Shown: positions 11,601 through 23,500 of the stretch, piece by piece
How the letters are laid out: each line of letters starts with the position of its first letter
How positions within the stretch are numbered: position 1 is the stretch's first letter
DNA from: Gordionus sp. m RMFG-2023
Taxonomy: Eukaryota > Nematomorpha > Gordioida > Chordodea > Parachordodidae
DNA length: 64,000 nt
NCBI RefSeq assembly: GCF_954871325.1
Contig: NC_088776.1
Span: forward strand, 18,476,052 to 18,540,051
Direction of reading: 5' to 3'
Made by a program: the position numbers and the translations under genes
Notes under the pieces: model-generated
What the model saw: only the letters and a program-made list of their open reading frames with translations
What the model was told of the DNA's origin: nothing
The model's database searches: none

Positions 11601-14600
11601 GGCGTTCTTTTTGTTCATGAATTCACCAATATAGACTACCGCTTGAAATACGATTATTTAAAAAGTGACGCAACAAAAACTCACAATTTGGAATTTCCGA
11701 CTTTCAAAAAGAAGTTTTTGACAATTTGTAACTTCCAAACATATGATTTATATTTTTCTTTAGTATAATATAAAAATAATAACTTGTTCACTTACATATG
11801 AAACGATTTAATCTTTAATGAAAATCAAATATTTTGATATTAAAAAAATTGTAAAATATGGCGTGTTTGGAAGTATATATTATTTTTTGGTTTTTCTCTA
11901 TTGGAAAAACATCTTGTTTGAAAAGACGTATGGACTTATTATTAACACCTTAAGGCTAAAATATTATATAACCGCAGGCATCTTAAAGCTTTATATGATG
12001 TGGAAGCAGATGTGTAACCATTCCTTGGTACTCCCATGTAATAATTCGTAGACATTTGAACGCAACGATGAGAAATCTCTCAGAATATATTCTTCTACCA
12101 CATGTAGCTCCATCTTTAACTTCTGATATGCACACGTTGGTTTACCCCACGGCCTTTTTTTCCACCAAATACCATTTTACTCATATATAATCTCCCTATC
12201 TTTAAATATCACCTCCCATTTCCCACGTCATGGTTCTCTCCCTATTCGTACCCACCAACGTCTTCGGATCATTCACTTCCTTTTGATCCTTTTCTTGCCC
12301 CCCCCCCCAAGATATTTCCCCAAAAATCAGAGGCTTCCCCAAAATATAAAACTTATTAATTTATTTAAATACAAAATAAAAGTAGCACGATTTGAATTAA
12401 CTCTTCAGCATACTGTTATTAAGTGGCTCGATTTGAGCTAAATTTTAAAAATGGCTAGCTAAATATTTCAGCCAGAAAAATATTGGCTAGGCCTTGAGAT
12501 TTTACTAATACATGTCTAAACTTTTGTATCTGTGAGCAAAATCTTCCGGGTCGCGTAATATTTTTCTGGATAAAATATTGAGTTAGCCGTTTTTAAAAAT
12601 CGGCTCTGGAGCCATTTAACAACAGTATCAGCACATCTATTAAATTGTTTATTTACTATAAATTAATGCCTATAGCTACGGGAGAGTCAAACTGGGAATC
12701 TGACGAAAAGATTTTAGCCCAAATTTAAATTTCTATTTTTTTCATCTGGGCATAAGCGATTTGTTAATAAGAAATTAATTACTTGTATTATCATTTGCGA
12801 TATTCTGTTATCGATATCTATTAAATACATTTAATGATTCAAAATTATTGTAACGTTATAATTCTTAATTTCTTTAAATTTAGCCAATGTATTTATAATT
12901 TTAGCGCTTTAATTTAGCCAGAAATTCACTAATATTAAACTTGAGTGGATATATATTCATGTGAGACAATACATTACACCAGGCGCGTAACCAATGGGGG
13001 GGGGGGAAATCCCCCCATCGCAAATTTGACTGTTTTCATAAATATCATTTTAAGCTAATATAAATTTTACCCTCCACCCCCCCCCCCCCCATCAAAATTT
13101 TACAAATATTTGAATAACAATTTCCCAACATAAAACTTTATAAATAAATTTTATTAAAATTTCCTTTCCTTGTGAGTACATTAACATTATTCAAAAATAT
13201 TAATAAAATGGAAAAATTTTAAGTCAAAAAGATTGAAATCAAATGGTAATTTATTTTATTATTATATATAATTATTTTATTAAATTCAAAATTATTAGTA
13301 AGTTAGAATTAATAAGTATTTTTAATATTAATTATTAATAAATATCTATAATTTTTTTAAATATTTTATTTTTACTTCAATTTTGTAGAACAGAAGAAAT
13401 AGAAATACAAAAGTTAAATAAGGCTGAGCATGAAAAATAGTAATGTGTCGTCAGAAGCGATATCATTATTGAATTCAATTGATCAATCAGAGTTTATCAT
13501 TGCTGCTAGTTGCATCAATAAATTATTTTCCTATAGCTCACTACTTTGTAGAAATTTACAAAAATCAAATTTAGATTTGGTTCAGGTTATTGATTTGGCG
13601 GAAAATATATATGAACAGTAGATACAATAAGAATGAATGTAGATGAATATTTTCATAATACTTATATAGACGTTGAATCGAAGGCTCAATTTTATGATAT
13701 AACACTAATTAAACCTCGTCTAGCACCTGGGCAATTATTGAGATGTAAAATAAATATTGGCTCAACTGAAGAATATTATAAAATATCCACTTTCATCCCA
13801 TTCTTAGATACTTTTTTATCTCAAATAAAAGAACGGTTTTTAGATAAAAAACAAGTCTTTAGCAATCTTCAAGTTTTAATACCCAAAGATCCATCTTCGT
13901 TTTCTAATGCCACTATTGGTAAAATTAAATATTTATAAAATTTTATTCGTATGAAATTTAATCAGTGAATTCGAATTGTGGTATAAATATTTACTAAGTT
14001 TAGCTATTTTACTTGAGCATGCTATTGATGCGCTCAATCGGTTTAAAGAAACCTTGGCTCAAATTCCTAATATTTTGAAGTTGTTTTATATTCTACCATG
14101 TTTACCTATTATAACATGTACGAATGAAAGGACTTTCCAACTTAAGAAGGTTGAAAACATATTTATGAAGTAATACTTCCGAATCTCGGCTAAATGGGTT
14201 AGCTCTGTTAAATATCCAGAGATTTGGTTCCAACGACAAACAAAATTCTTGATGAATTGGCAACATTCTCACGAAAATTAAAAATCACATTATAATTATA
14301 GTTTTTAATAAAAATATTTGTATAATATTGTATTTGATAAGAAGTTTAGAAAAACTTGTTTTTTAAATTATTTTCTAGTCAATATTTTAGTGTTGTTAAA
14401 CGCCTCGTGAGCCGATTTTTAAAAACGGCTAACTCAGTTATTTATCCAGAAAAATATTATGCAAGCCTGAAAATTTTGCTCATAGAAGGAGCAAAGGTCT
14501 AGACATATAGTATCGAAATTTCGAGGCTTAGTTAATATTTTTCTGGCGAAAATATTGAGTTAGCCGGTTTTAAAAATCGGCTCAAAACGAGCCGTTTAAC

Positions 14601-17395
14601 AACATTAAAATTTTATACACATTACTATTAGTATTTTCAATAAAAAAATTATATTATACTTATATTGTATGAGAATTTAAGCTGAGGCTAGTTTTTAAAG
14701 CAAATTTTATTAAAAAAATGACAAACTTTATTTCAACTTTACATTTAAAAAACTTTATTAAATATAATATACCACCTAACTAAAAATAATAAAAAATAGG
14801 CTTGTGATATCCATTAGCACGAATTAGTAAATAATAGTTACAAATAGAAATATAATTATTATTAAATTAAATTATGAATAATTTAATGGAATAGCTAAAA
14901 CATAAGACCCAGCCGAAGGCCATTTAAGGGGGTTTGGGGGTAAAGCCTTCCAAAAAAATCCCCCCCCCCCATCATAAGAAAATCCTGGATACGGCACTGC
15001 ATTACACTCAAATGGGTACCATCTAGTACAGGATAATCGAAAGCAAAATTTAGTATTATTTACGGGAAAAAATACATCAGAAAATTCGATTAAAACTCGT
15101 CTTCAAATTTGTTTATTTTTCATAAAAGAAATCTAAGTGATATTAAATTGATTACTATATATATAAGTAAAATTTGGCCTAATTTATAAAATCATATAAT
15201 GGAGCGTTTGATATTCATGCGCATATTTTCAATTTACAAAATAAAGAATATTGAAAATTTTTAAAATTCTGGACCTGTCAAAAAAAATGATTACAAATTC
15301 TAGCCTGAAAAAATTACCAAAAATAATCCACACTTTGATTTTTTCTTTTCAAATCCATGCTGAGCCTAAAATAATGATCTCTGATATTGAAAAATGCCCC
15401 TCCACCCCTCGAAGTTATAGCTATGGACTTGTATATATATGGTAAAATTTATTACAATGGATAATTCATCGATAGATAAGAATGCATAATATTAACGCAT
15501 TTCATTTAAGTCAAAACTCGATTTAAATACAGCCTGATTTGAACCAGCACTAACGACATGCTTTATATTCTTAACTTTAGAACCCTCCTATTATTCATCT
15601 TTAAAAATCTAACTTTATTTTTGGCCTAATTTTTTAAATATACAGACTGAGAATTTTTATTAAAATACCTGGGCTGGGCCGTATATTTTAAATCGCCATT
15701 ATTAGCTATAGAAATTAAAAATAAATAAAATATATTTTTTAAAAAAAATCGAAGGCTTGAAAATTTTTTTAAAAAATCCGGGCCAGGCCTGAAAATATAA
15801 AACCCATACCAGGCAGAAAATTTTTTTAAAAAAAATTCAGGCCGGGCATTTTTGTTTCTACTTATAATTTATATTTCATTTTTATTATATTTTACAATGA
15901 AAAAATATTAATTTTTTTGAAATATTGGATTCTTGCATTTTTCCCAAAAATATATAAGACTAGAGAAGATCAAAATTTCAGTATGGACCAATTTAAAAAA
16001 CAATCCTTTCTGTCCAGATCGTTAAAAAAATTTAAAGGTTAAATATTTTATAAAAATCAGGACAACTGAACCAGGCCTTTTATATAAAATATAGACTTCA
16101 AAAATTGTTATTTTATTTTAACAAGATTAAAAAAAAATTTGGATTTTTAGTAAATCATTTTTATTATATTTTATGTAAAAATTTTACTGCTAGTTTGTAA
16201 AATTTTTGTTAGTTATAAATAATTTCTAACATGGATTTTAGGAATATTTATTGGGGCAATTCATTCATAAAAAAATAAAAAATGAGGCAAAGCTTTACAA
16301 TATGATTTTTCATATTTTAATGCCATCCTTGACATTAGTCATCTAAAAACCCAACTCAGACTGCGTTTTAACAATCCTAATTCAAAAATTAAATTTCTAT
16401 TTGTTATTTATATAAGCTATATCCAGACCTAGCATTGATTTTCGAACCAGGATTTTAGATTTCACACTAGACCAGACTTTACAAATTTTTTTATTTGCCG
16501 TTTTTCACAAAAATACTCACCTTTCAAAATAAAACCCATTTAAGCAAGAGATATTCATATTATTAGAAGCTTTTTTTAGCAATCATACTTGAATGGCACA
16601 AGTTACAAGTACATTTTACTTACAATTTCAAATACCTATTATATCTTAAAAGGCCCTTATTATATTATAAAATAATTTTACAATTTTTTAAAAAAATTTG
16701 CCAGACTGGTACTATTAATAATTATTGGGCTGGGTAGATCTTACTAAAAAATATATTCTCCTCTCATCAGACATGAATGTAAAAGAAATTCGATATCTTT
16801 TTAGAAGGCGCCTACAAAGAGTCCAATTTTATATAAGAATTACATATATTTTTAGATATTGGAAAGGCTTTGATATTTACCGAGGTTGGCTCCTTAAGGA
16901 AAGAAAATATCATTGATAAAAAATTGGAAAATTACGCACGTTTAGCAAGAGCTTCTCACGGGTAATTTTTAATGATTGAAATAAAATTTTAAAAACATTT
17001 TTGGGGATCTCAATAGTCAATAATTTTTAAAATATAATTCCCATCCACAAGAATTCGTTCTATGGGCTCAGCTGCGTTAAATTTATGTGCAATTGCCAGT
17101 GGTCAGGGCGATGGAGGATTTGAATTTGGTATTCACATATGGGACATTGCTGCTGGTGTATTGATAGTTACAGAAGCTGGAGGTGTGATAATGGATCCTA
17201 AAGGTTTTATCATTACAATTATAAAACGTTTAAATTAACCTAAAATGATAAGCATTTCATTTTAATTTATATAATAAATTTTTTAAAGGTGGTGATTTAG
17301 ATTTACTTTCAAGAAAATTTTTAGCTGCAGGAACAAAAGAATTAGCTGATACTATATCATCAAAAATAACACCAATCCAGTTTGAAAGTGATTAA
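2671..17395 (+). CDS. IMPA1: Inositol monophosphatase (IMPase), seven exons
   Basis: Exons: 2671-2736, 10381-10514, 10909-11050, 11147-11255, 16856-16961, 17052-17203, 17289-17395. All introns are GT-AG and all phases agree, giving 816 nt (271 aa; human IMPA1 has 277). The family hydrolyses inositol monophosphates to free inositol in the cytosol, using Mg2+, and feeds phosphoinositide synthesis. Visible motifs are DLVTETD in exon 2, IGEES (E71, E72), WIVDPIDGTTNFIH (D88, D91), YTAKKGQGAFCN, EVGS, GIRSMGSAALNLC, E210 and WDIAAG (D217), and EAGG. These are the metal- and substrate-binding residues of the family, and none is missing. Exon 1 encodes the first 22 residues and was found by its match to the family N-terminus, 7.6 kb upstream. 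Introns 1 (7.6 kb) and 4 (5.6 kb) are swollen with mobile elements. Orthology to IMPA1 rather than IMPA2 is not decided. Confidence 0.93.
2737..5789. other. 5' part of phosphatase intron 1, decayed repeats
   Basis: AT-rich DNA without coding signal. Around 3180-3250 and 3660-3970 there are degenerate GGGCTGGGC / GCCCA-rich patches of the kind seen elsewhere in the window (15.66, 26.5, 31.7 and 54.4 kb). The stretch from about 3650 (TTAGAGCTGTG) to 4435 (GCAGGGCTCTAG) may be one old element with inverted ends, but the match is weak. Confidence 0.4.
5790..6201. repeat. Left long terminal repeat of the TRIM-like relic
   Basis: Begins TGTTGTAATA and ends TTTTACA. It is nearly identical to the segment at 7077-7476 and contains a tandem 17-bp duplication near its start. 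Confidence 0.8.
7077..7476. repeat. Right long terminal repeat of the TRIM-like relic
   Basis: Partner of the repeat at 5790-6201 with the same ends and the same internal 17-bp duplication. It is preceded by a short purine-containing run (GTAAGGG), a weak candidate for a polypurine tract. Confidence 0.8.
7477..9289. other. Intron 1 spacer, nothing recognised
   Basis: AT-rich intronic DNA between the LTR relic and a LINE fragment. No exon of the phosphatase gene is needed here, because exons 1 and 2 join in frame, and no repeat structure stands out. Confidence 0.5.
9290..9545 (-). pseudogene. LINE reverse-transcriptase fragment
   Basis: On the minus strand a LQIGDQTIT segment is followed, after a change of frame, by NIKQGGSLGLILFCIDLDCI and then, after another change, NIDEGIISESPEEIAKTCSI. 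These correspond to LKFGDRLIPS, GIQQGDSLGSFLFCL (RT motif B) and YIDDGILGGPQTEVMKAIQI (RT motif C) of the LINE at 50.7-53.6 kb. The catalytic YIDD is NIDE here. It is a third, older and heavily decayed copy of the same family, with only the palm region left, inside phosphatase intron 1. Confidence 0.75.
9546..10380. other. 3' part of phosphatase intron 1
   Basis: AT-rich DNA. The patch at 9960-10240 is less AT-biased and contains CGGCT/CCGA-rich words that recall the hAT MITE termini elsewhere in the window, but no complete element could be outlined. Confidence 0.4.
11256..12410. other. 5' part of phosphatase intron 4
   Basis: Mostly AT-rich. The block 12060-12310 is clearly more C-rich than its surroundings and ends in a run of ten or more C. 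It is probably decayed repeat DNA. A short inverted match (CTTCCAAACATAT near 11730 and its complement near 11868) suggests a small old foldback. No known protein was recognised. Confidence 0.4.
12411..12627. mobile_element. hAT MITE, subfamily A
   Basis: Ends TACTGTTATTAAG and TTTAACAACAGTA are inverted repeats. Inside the left end GGCTCGATTTGAGC..TTTTAAAAATGGCTAGCTAAATATTT pairs with AAAATATTGAGTTAGCCG..TTTTTAAAAATCGGCTC on the right. The core carries the words common to the family (GAGCAAAAT..). No open reading frame. TCAGCA occurs on both sides but an exact 8-bp duplication is not seen. Located in phosphatase intron 4. Confidence 0.75.
13430..14230 (+). pseudogene. hAT transposase relic, C-terminal half
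   Basis: The first piece (13430-13621) reads AISLLNSIDQSEFIIAASCI..LCRNLQKSNLDLVQVIDLAE. The second (13633-13938) has KPRLAPGQ..YYKISTFIPFLDTFLSQIKERF. The third (13976-14173) has NILKLFYILPCLPIITCTNE followed by RTFQLKKVENI. The pattern LQ..N.DL..A, FIPFLD..L.QL..RF and PN...L..IL..LP..T...ER.FS.L is that of transposase-derived ZMYM1 / P52rIPK-like proteins. The pieces are separated by stops and small frame changes, and the N-terminal half is not seen. Confidence 0.8.
14388..14607. mobile_element. hAT MITE, subfamily A (nested)
   Basis: Starts TAGTGTTGTTAAACG and ends CGTTTAACAACATTA. The arms GAGCCGATTTTTAAAAACGG and its counterpart fold back over about 70 bp each. It lies in the 3' part of the hAT at 12980-14999, downstream of the transposase remnant. 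The 8 bp on each side are AT-rich and only roughly alike. Confidence 0.8.
15008..16855. other. 3' part of phosphatase intron 4, decayed GGCC-rich repeats
   Basis: From about 15650 to 16100 the AT-rich sequence is interrupted by degenerate CTGGGCTGGGCC / CAGGCCTGAAAATTT units in both orientations, the same word family as in the hAT at 26502 and the arrays at 31.4-33.4 kb. No TSD or clear ends. No coding region was recognised. Confidence 0.4.
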
Positions 17396-17556
17396 TGTTA
17401 TTTAAACACATATTAGTCATAATTATTCAATATTCTTTATTTAGTAAAATTTGTAAAAGATTTTTATATAATGTACCACTAAACAATAATATTTTTGTAC
17501 AAATATCAAATAACTAAATATATACATAAAGCATCAATAGAAAACTAGTAGAGTAT
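17396..17556. other. 161-bp convergent intergenic spacer
   Basis: The phosphatase stop codon (+) and the FET stop codon (-) face each other across 161 bp. A canonical AATAAA for the minus-strand FET transcript lies at 17436-17441 (TTTATT on the + strand), about 115 bp past its stop. No canonical AATAAA is seen for the + strand gene in the spacer, so its poly(A) signal is either a variant here or lies within the opposite gene's 3' exon. Confidence 0.7.
17436..17441 (-). promoter_or_regulatory. Candidate poly(A) signal of the FET gene
   Basis: AATAAA on the minus strand, about 115 nt past the FET stop codon. It is the only canonical hexamer noticed for that strand within the spacer. Confidence 0.45.
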
Positions 17557-20500
17557 TTAGTATGGTCTTCCCCCTCTTCTTCCTCCACCTCTATCATTGT
17601 TTCTACAATTAAAAAAGTGTGTAAATATATAAAAGGTTTTATCTTGGTAAAATGATAAAAGTAAATCTTAAATTAGATTAAAATAAAATATTGGGAAAAA
17701 TATACTGAGCTATAAGATACTAGTAATTTATAAAGCTTAAGATTGCATATTACATTTTTTTAAATATCTTAAACATGATGGCAAAAAAATCATTAAATAT
17801 AATCTATAATAGTTTCTTGCTTACATCCCTTATTTATATATTGAAGAGCCGTAAAAATTTTGCCTAAAAATCCTATAATATATATAAATAGGGCAAACTA
17901 TTATGACATGTAATAACAAGTATGTTATAAGTAGAGATGTATCGAATCTGTTTTTTATTAATCTACCCAGCTAGATCTTATGAAAAAATCTTATTGATCT
18001 GTTTCAATATATATTTTCCTTATTAAATTGATAATATCATTTCAATTTTTCTCATGTAGAATAGAGAATCAATTATAATTATAAAAAATATATATTTTCT
18101 CTCTTTTGTAACTTATAAGTACTTTGTTTATTAATTAACATTTAAACGAAAATATTTATGTGAATTTTTAAAATACGTTTATACATATATTTACAAAGAT
18201 CTAAGTGAAGATTAGAATTTGGTATATCTCTAATTTAATTAAAAGTTTATGATCAGGCATATAAATAATAGTAACAAAATGAAAATACCTTCCTCCTCGA
18301 AATCCACCACCACCTCCTCTTTTGTCTCCTCCACCAAAACTATTTCTTCCTTTGCCACCATCACCACGAGATTCCTTGGGGCCACTGTCACCACCTCCTT
18401 CAGATCTAGGCGTTTTACATCTATTACACTCAGTTCTCCATGCAAAATTTTTATTTTTGCAGCCACTATAATAATAGTATTTTATAGTATTGAGTTAATT
18501 TAATAAAAATTATTCTAAATATAAATTGCTTCTATTAAATACTTTTTTAAAACTAATAATGTATTTAAAGAAATTAAATTTTCTCACAAACAATAATTCA
18601 ATATTAGCCATACCTAAATTAAAATTTAATCTATTATGTTAGGAAGCTAATTTTGTGGCACAGTGGTTTTATAATAAAATATATTCAACTTTTTAGTTTT
18701 TTAAATATTTTATAAATTATAATGATTATTTTACAAATTATAATGATTATTTTAAAAATTATAATATCATTTTAAAAATCCAAACTTAAACAAAAAAATA
18801 GGAACAAACCACCTAAAATTAAATTGAACTGAGACCATCTACTATACTGAAATAAATTTGTTCAAAAATAGAACTAAACTAAACACCAGAATGGAACTAA
18901 ATTAATATATTGTAATATAAATATATTTACGAATCAGAGCACTCCCAATCACCATCTCTGCCTCCACTTCCGCCTTTATCTCTTCCTCCTCCTCCACCAC
19001 CACTTCCACCACGTCTTCTGTCATCACTGAAACGGTCACGCCTATCTTTACCACCGCCTCCGCCTCTACCACCGCCTCCTCTTCCACCACCCCCACCTCC
19101 TCCTCTACTTCCTCCCCCACCACGGCTATTTCGATTATTGCCACGACCACTATCTCGATTGTCATCATAACGTTGGTTATCATTCCTTCCATTTCCATCA
19201 CGATAATCTCCACCATCATTTTGGTAGCCATTATTACCAGGTGGTGGTCCCCCACGAAAGTCTCCAGGAGGATTGAAACCAGGGGGTGGGCCTCTCTGTC
19301 TGGGTGGAAAACCGCCTATGGGTCCACCCATTGCAGGTGGAAACATTCCTCCTTGAGGCTGCATCGGCATATAAGGGGGAGGTCCGTTCATAAATGGAGA
19401 ACCGCCAGGAGGTCCTACTCGTGATTCCTTAGCAGTGGCTACTTCAACTTTGATAGTTTTGTTCCTAAACATTTTTCCTAAAATATGAATGTAAAAATTT
19501 GAATTATATTTATTTCAAAGTAAAATGGTTTATTTTAAAAAATGAATATTGATTTATCAATGGTATAAGTTTACCATTAAACCAAGATATAGCAGCATCA
19601 ACTGTTTGAGGATCGTCAAAAGATACGGTTGCTTCTCCTTTGCTCTTGCCCGTTGCTTTATCACAATATATGTAAACCTTTGGTTTCCTCAATTTTTTAT
19701 CAATCTACAATTTTACGGATTATTTAGCATAAAATAATGTTATCTAATCAAAAAACCTTAATCACACCAATCGATCCAAAGTGATTTATTAAATCTTGTT
19801 CAGTAATACTTTCAGGTAAATTGCTAACAAAGATCGTTTGGTTGTCTAATGTATATATATATTTATTTAATTAGTGAATATATATTTATTCACCTGTCTG
19901 GGGCGGAAAATTTCCTCTTGGTTTATTCATCCCTAAAATAAAATTAAACATGAGGATAAAAAACTATATAAATCGCAAGATGGACTCCACATTTATAAAA
20001 TTATTTCAATAAAAAACGTAATAAAGGCTATTATATTAAAATATGTTTTCCTAAATCAGGTATATCTAAAATGAATTTAGATCTACCATCCCCTGAAACT
20101 TATAACTAACATTGGATTTGAGTTTCTTTTCATTCCCATTTCAAAATTTATTTTTTTACTATAAAAATGTTTAATAGATACTAAGATATAATTTAAACTT
20201 TTAAATTTTTTTAATATGGACATGGTGCAAAAAATTGAATATTTTCAAAATAATATTATTATATTTATTATACATTATATGAAACGTTTATTTTAAAAAT
20301 TCATCCCAGCCTAAGTTATATTAAAGATATATTTTTTTAGGCTAAGGTATGTTATATCATTTTATGGCTAATTATGGCCTGTAGGTCTCTGATATCATTG
20401 TATAAATAGTACATTAATATATTAAAAATTATATTGCAAAATCTGTATTTTCTTGAAGGCTTAAATTTCCTTGGTTTCCTTGAATATAGGATTTTTTTTA

Positions 20501-23500
20501 AACCAAGCCTCCATCAATCACACAATAAATAAAATATTTTTCTTGCAGTCCATACTCTTGGATAAATCCTTGCTAAAACATTTTATAGCTGCAATATAAT
20601 AAATATTGACAATTTCTTCTAAATAATTTGCTTAATTAATTTTCTTAGAAAATCAAATATAAAAAAATACCAAAAATAAAACAAAAAATGGTGCATTGAA
20701 TTACTGAACTTTTGTTGGTTCCATTCATATTTTCTAGCAACATTATAATGGTATGCCAATGTGAAGGCAAATTTAGTTTTAAAGCTGTTTTCTTCATATA
20801 AAAATGTATAATTATCATCATATAAGATTCAAAATTGTCTTCAATGCTGAGATCTTCATCATCCAGATCTAATATATCTGGTCTAAGGATTATGTACTTA
20901 GCACTAATTCTTTATAACATTTTATCATTAATTTCTTTATTCCATTGTGAAGCATAAGATAATTCATGTCTAAAACATAGGTGGTGATCATATTTAACTA
21001 ACAAGAGATTTGATCATAGATCTCACCATTGAAATTCTTGGATTTGAGGTTTTATGAGTCCATAAGGAAATAAAACCCATATATAATTTGGTTCCACAAC
21101 AATTTATCGCGGCAACAATTTAGCGCGTATTTAATTAAGTTACAATTTATTAATATAAAACTAAAAGATAATTAAATAGAAGTCATTTTGAATATTAGTC
21201 CTATTAATTATTTCTTCATATTTTTTGTTCAAAATTCTCAATTTTATTTATTAAATGAGTAATATCAATATAAAATTTAATAATATATAAAAAAAATTAA
21301 CCTATATTTCTTTGGTGGACCAGTTTACCAAGTTATAAGATTGATTAGTCTTGTTAAAGATTTTAGCCAATCTGATGTAAGCCTGGGCATTTTGCGAATA
21401 TATGTAAAAAAGGCTTGGGCCTCTATCTCGAATCTATTATTTTCTTAGAATCTTAATCGACAGTTTTTAAAAATCCACCCCACAGGTAGTTTAGCAGTTT
21501 CAAAAAAATTCTAATAATTATTTAAAATTATTGATAAGGGATAAACACAAGGAAGTCTAATGCTAGAGGTTGGCATTTCCCAATGATATCCAACGATTAT
21601 ATTAATTTAGAAAAAAATTATAGGACAATTTTCCTAGTATAAAATAATCAAAAACGGATTAATGCACAATTTTATTTATTTATAAGAAAATATAAATATA
21701 CTAATTAAAATAAAATAATTAAAGTTTAAAAAAATTACCCCCCCCCCCATAATAAATATAATAAGAATAAACAAATTTATTATAAATCTTAAATCCTTTT
21801 TTCCCCGCCTAATTTTAGAACAAAGAAAAATAAATACAATATTAATTTTCTTATTTTGTAAGAGCAATCATTATTTATCTCAATAAATAAAAGTTTATAA
21901 TATAAATTTTATAGTCTAAAACATAGAATCCAAATCTCCTTTTTCTTATTTTTTTCCCCTACCTTTAAACAAATTAATAAATAGAATTATATTATATTTT
22001 CTCCTTTTCTTAATTTTAAATTCTAAAAAGTTTGTAGAAAATTTTTGTATTTTCATCTCCTTCCATAATTTAATCTATTTCTTTCCTTAATTTAATCATT
22101 ATAAATTAAGAATTCCTAATTAAAGGGTAAATATTAATAATCTTATTTTGGTATATCATTTATAATTTTTTATATTCTAGTTTACTTTTATTTTAAAGAG
22201 TGCCTTTAAATTATGTTAGTGAACATGGATCAAAACCTAAACTTGCTCATGATCGATGCATATTAAAGAAAGAGAAAAAAATAAATAAAAAAACAAGTCT
22301 TATAAAATATTGGAAGATAGACCTGTCCATTGCAAATGGCGGTGCCATGCATCAAATGAAGAAATTACCTTTTGTTGATCTCTTATCAATAATTTTAAAT
22401 AATCATTTTTTAGATCAACATTAGTTTTGTAAAACAACCCAATTTGGATCTATTTTTAAAAACCACTGATTAAGATTTTTAAAAATAATATGTAAGATTC
22501 GAGATAGATGTCCAAATCTTTCTATTTATGCACAAAATCTCCTGTCATACATAATATTGGCTAAAATCTTAATGGTCCGTTTAACAACACTAATCAACAT
22601 ACCTTATAACGTGGTAAATTGGTTCAGAAAAGAAATCAGTTGGTTTGCTAATTTTTTGATATTATTCAATTTTTTATTGATACTATGCATTTTGTAGATT
22701 TTTGTAAAAAAATAATATGAATAATTAAGACCAACATCTAAAATGACTTCTATTTAATTACCATTTTGTTTTATACTAATAAATTTATAATCGCAACTGT
22801 ATTAGATACGCGCTGAATTTGACGGTGCACGAATTGACCTGATATCATATAAATTAATAAAACTGTAAGATTAAAAATGTTTTAACTTGTTTCTCGATAA
22901 AATTCAAATTTTACAGAAATATATCAGATATAATTGTGAAAAGAATTGTCCATAAATTTTTAATTATATATTATAAATATTAATTTATTATTATAAATAA
23001 AAAAGCAAAAATATAAGAATTATACAACCTCATTAATAATTTTTAAATGAGTATTTTAAAATTAAAATCGCACAGCAGCAGTGTCACATGCACATCTATC
23101 TATTAAAAATACTCAGTAATCCTATATGAAATATATAACTTTTAGTGTTTTTTCTCTATACAATAGATTTGAGTAATAGATGTTGATGATGCTTTTGTAG
23201 TACATTTAGAAAGTTAATTAATCAAGCAAAATACCCTTAAAAATCTTTTGAAATATATATTTCTTAAATTCTTAAGATCTACCCTGCTTAACAAATAAAC
23301 AAAAAAATGAATGGCAATGTTAATATTTTTTATGCAGCTTTTTAGTGAGGAATATAGCATATAAAATTTTAAATTATCCATAAATTATATGATTCAAAAT
23401 TGAGACAACAATATTGCAATGGTAAATATCATGATCCTTTTTTGATTTTTTTGATATCTTTTTTTAAATATTTCTATATTTATAACTTTATTTTTTAATA

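Larger units (their letters stand above)
12980..14999 (+). mobile_element. hAT transposon (ZMYM1 / 52-kDa-repressor-like type) with 8-bp TSD
   Basis: An exact 8-bp duplication, CATTACAC (12972-12979 and 15000-15007), flanks ends CAGGCGCGTAACCA and, as complement of the right end, CAGTGCCGTATCCAGG. These are CAG-initiated inverted repeats typical of hAT. Both ends carry runs of ten or more G/C just inside. The 2.0-kb body holds three + strand reading-frame pieces that resemble the second half of hAT transposases and a nested subfamily-A MITE at 14388. It is a decayed copy in phosphatase intron 4. Confidence 0.88.

Noticed and set aside
11818-12051. 77-codon plus-strand frame in phosphatase intron 4
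   Set aside because: Hydrophobic and I/Y/K-rich as expected from AT-rich DNA, no family resemblance; part of a small inverted structure.
16725-16916. 63-codon plus-strand frame overlapping phosphatase exon 5
   Set aside because: It is out of frame with the true exon (16856-16961), which continues DIGKALIFTEVGS and fits splice phases.
18249-18503. 84-codon plus-strand open frame rich in S and T
   Set aside because: It is the antisense of the FET zinc-finger/RGG exon; nothing in it resembles a known protein.
18902-19255. 117-codon minus-strand open frame rich in V, E, M and I
   Set aside because: It overlaps the large RGG exon of the FET gene in another frame. The Gly/Arg codon bias of that exon creates such shadows.
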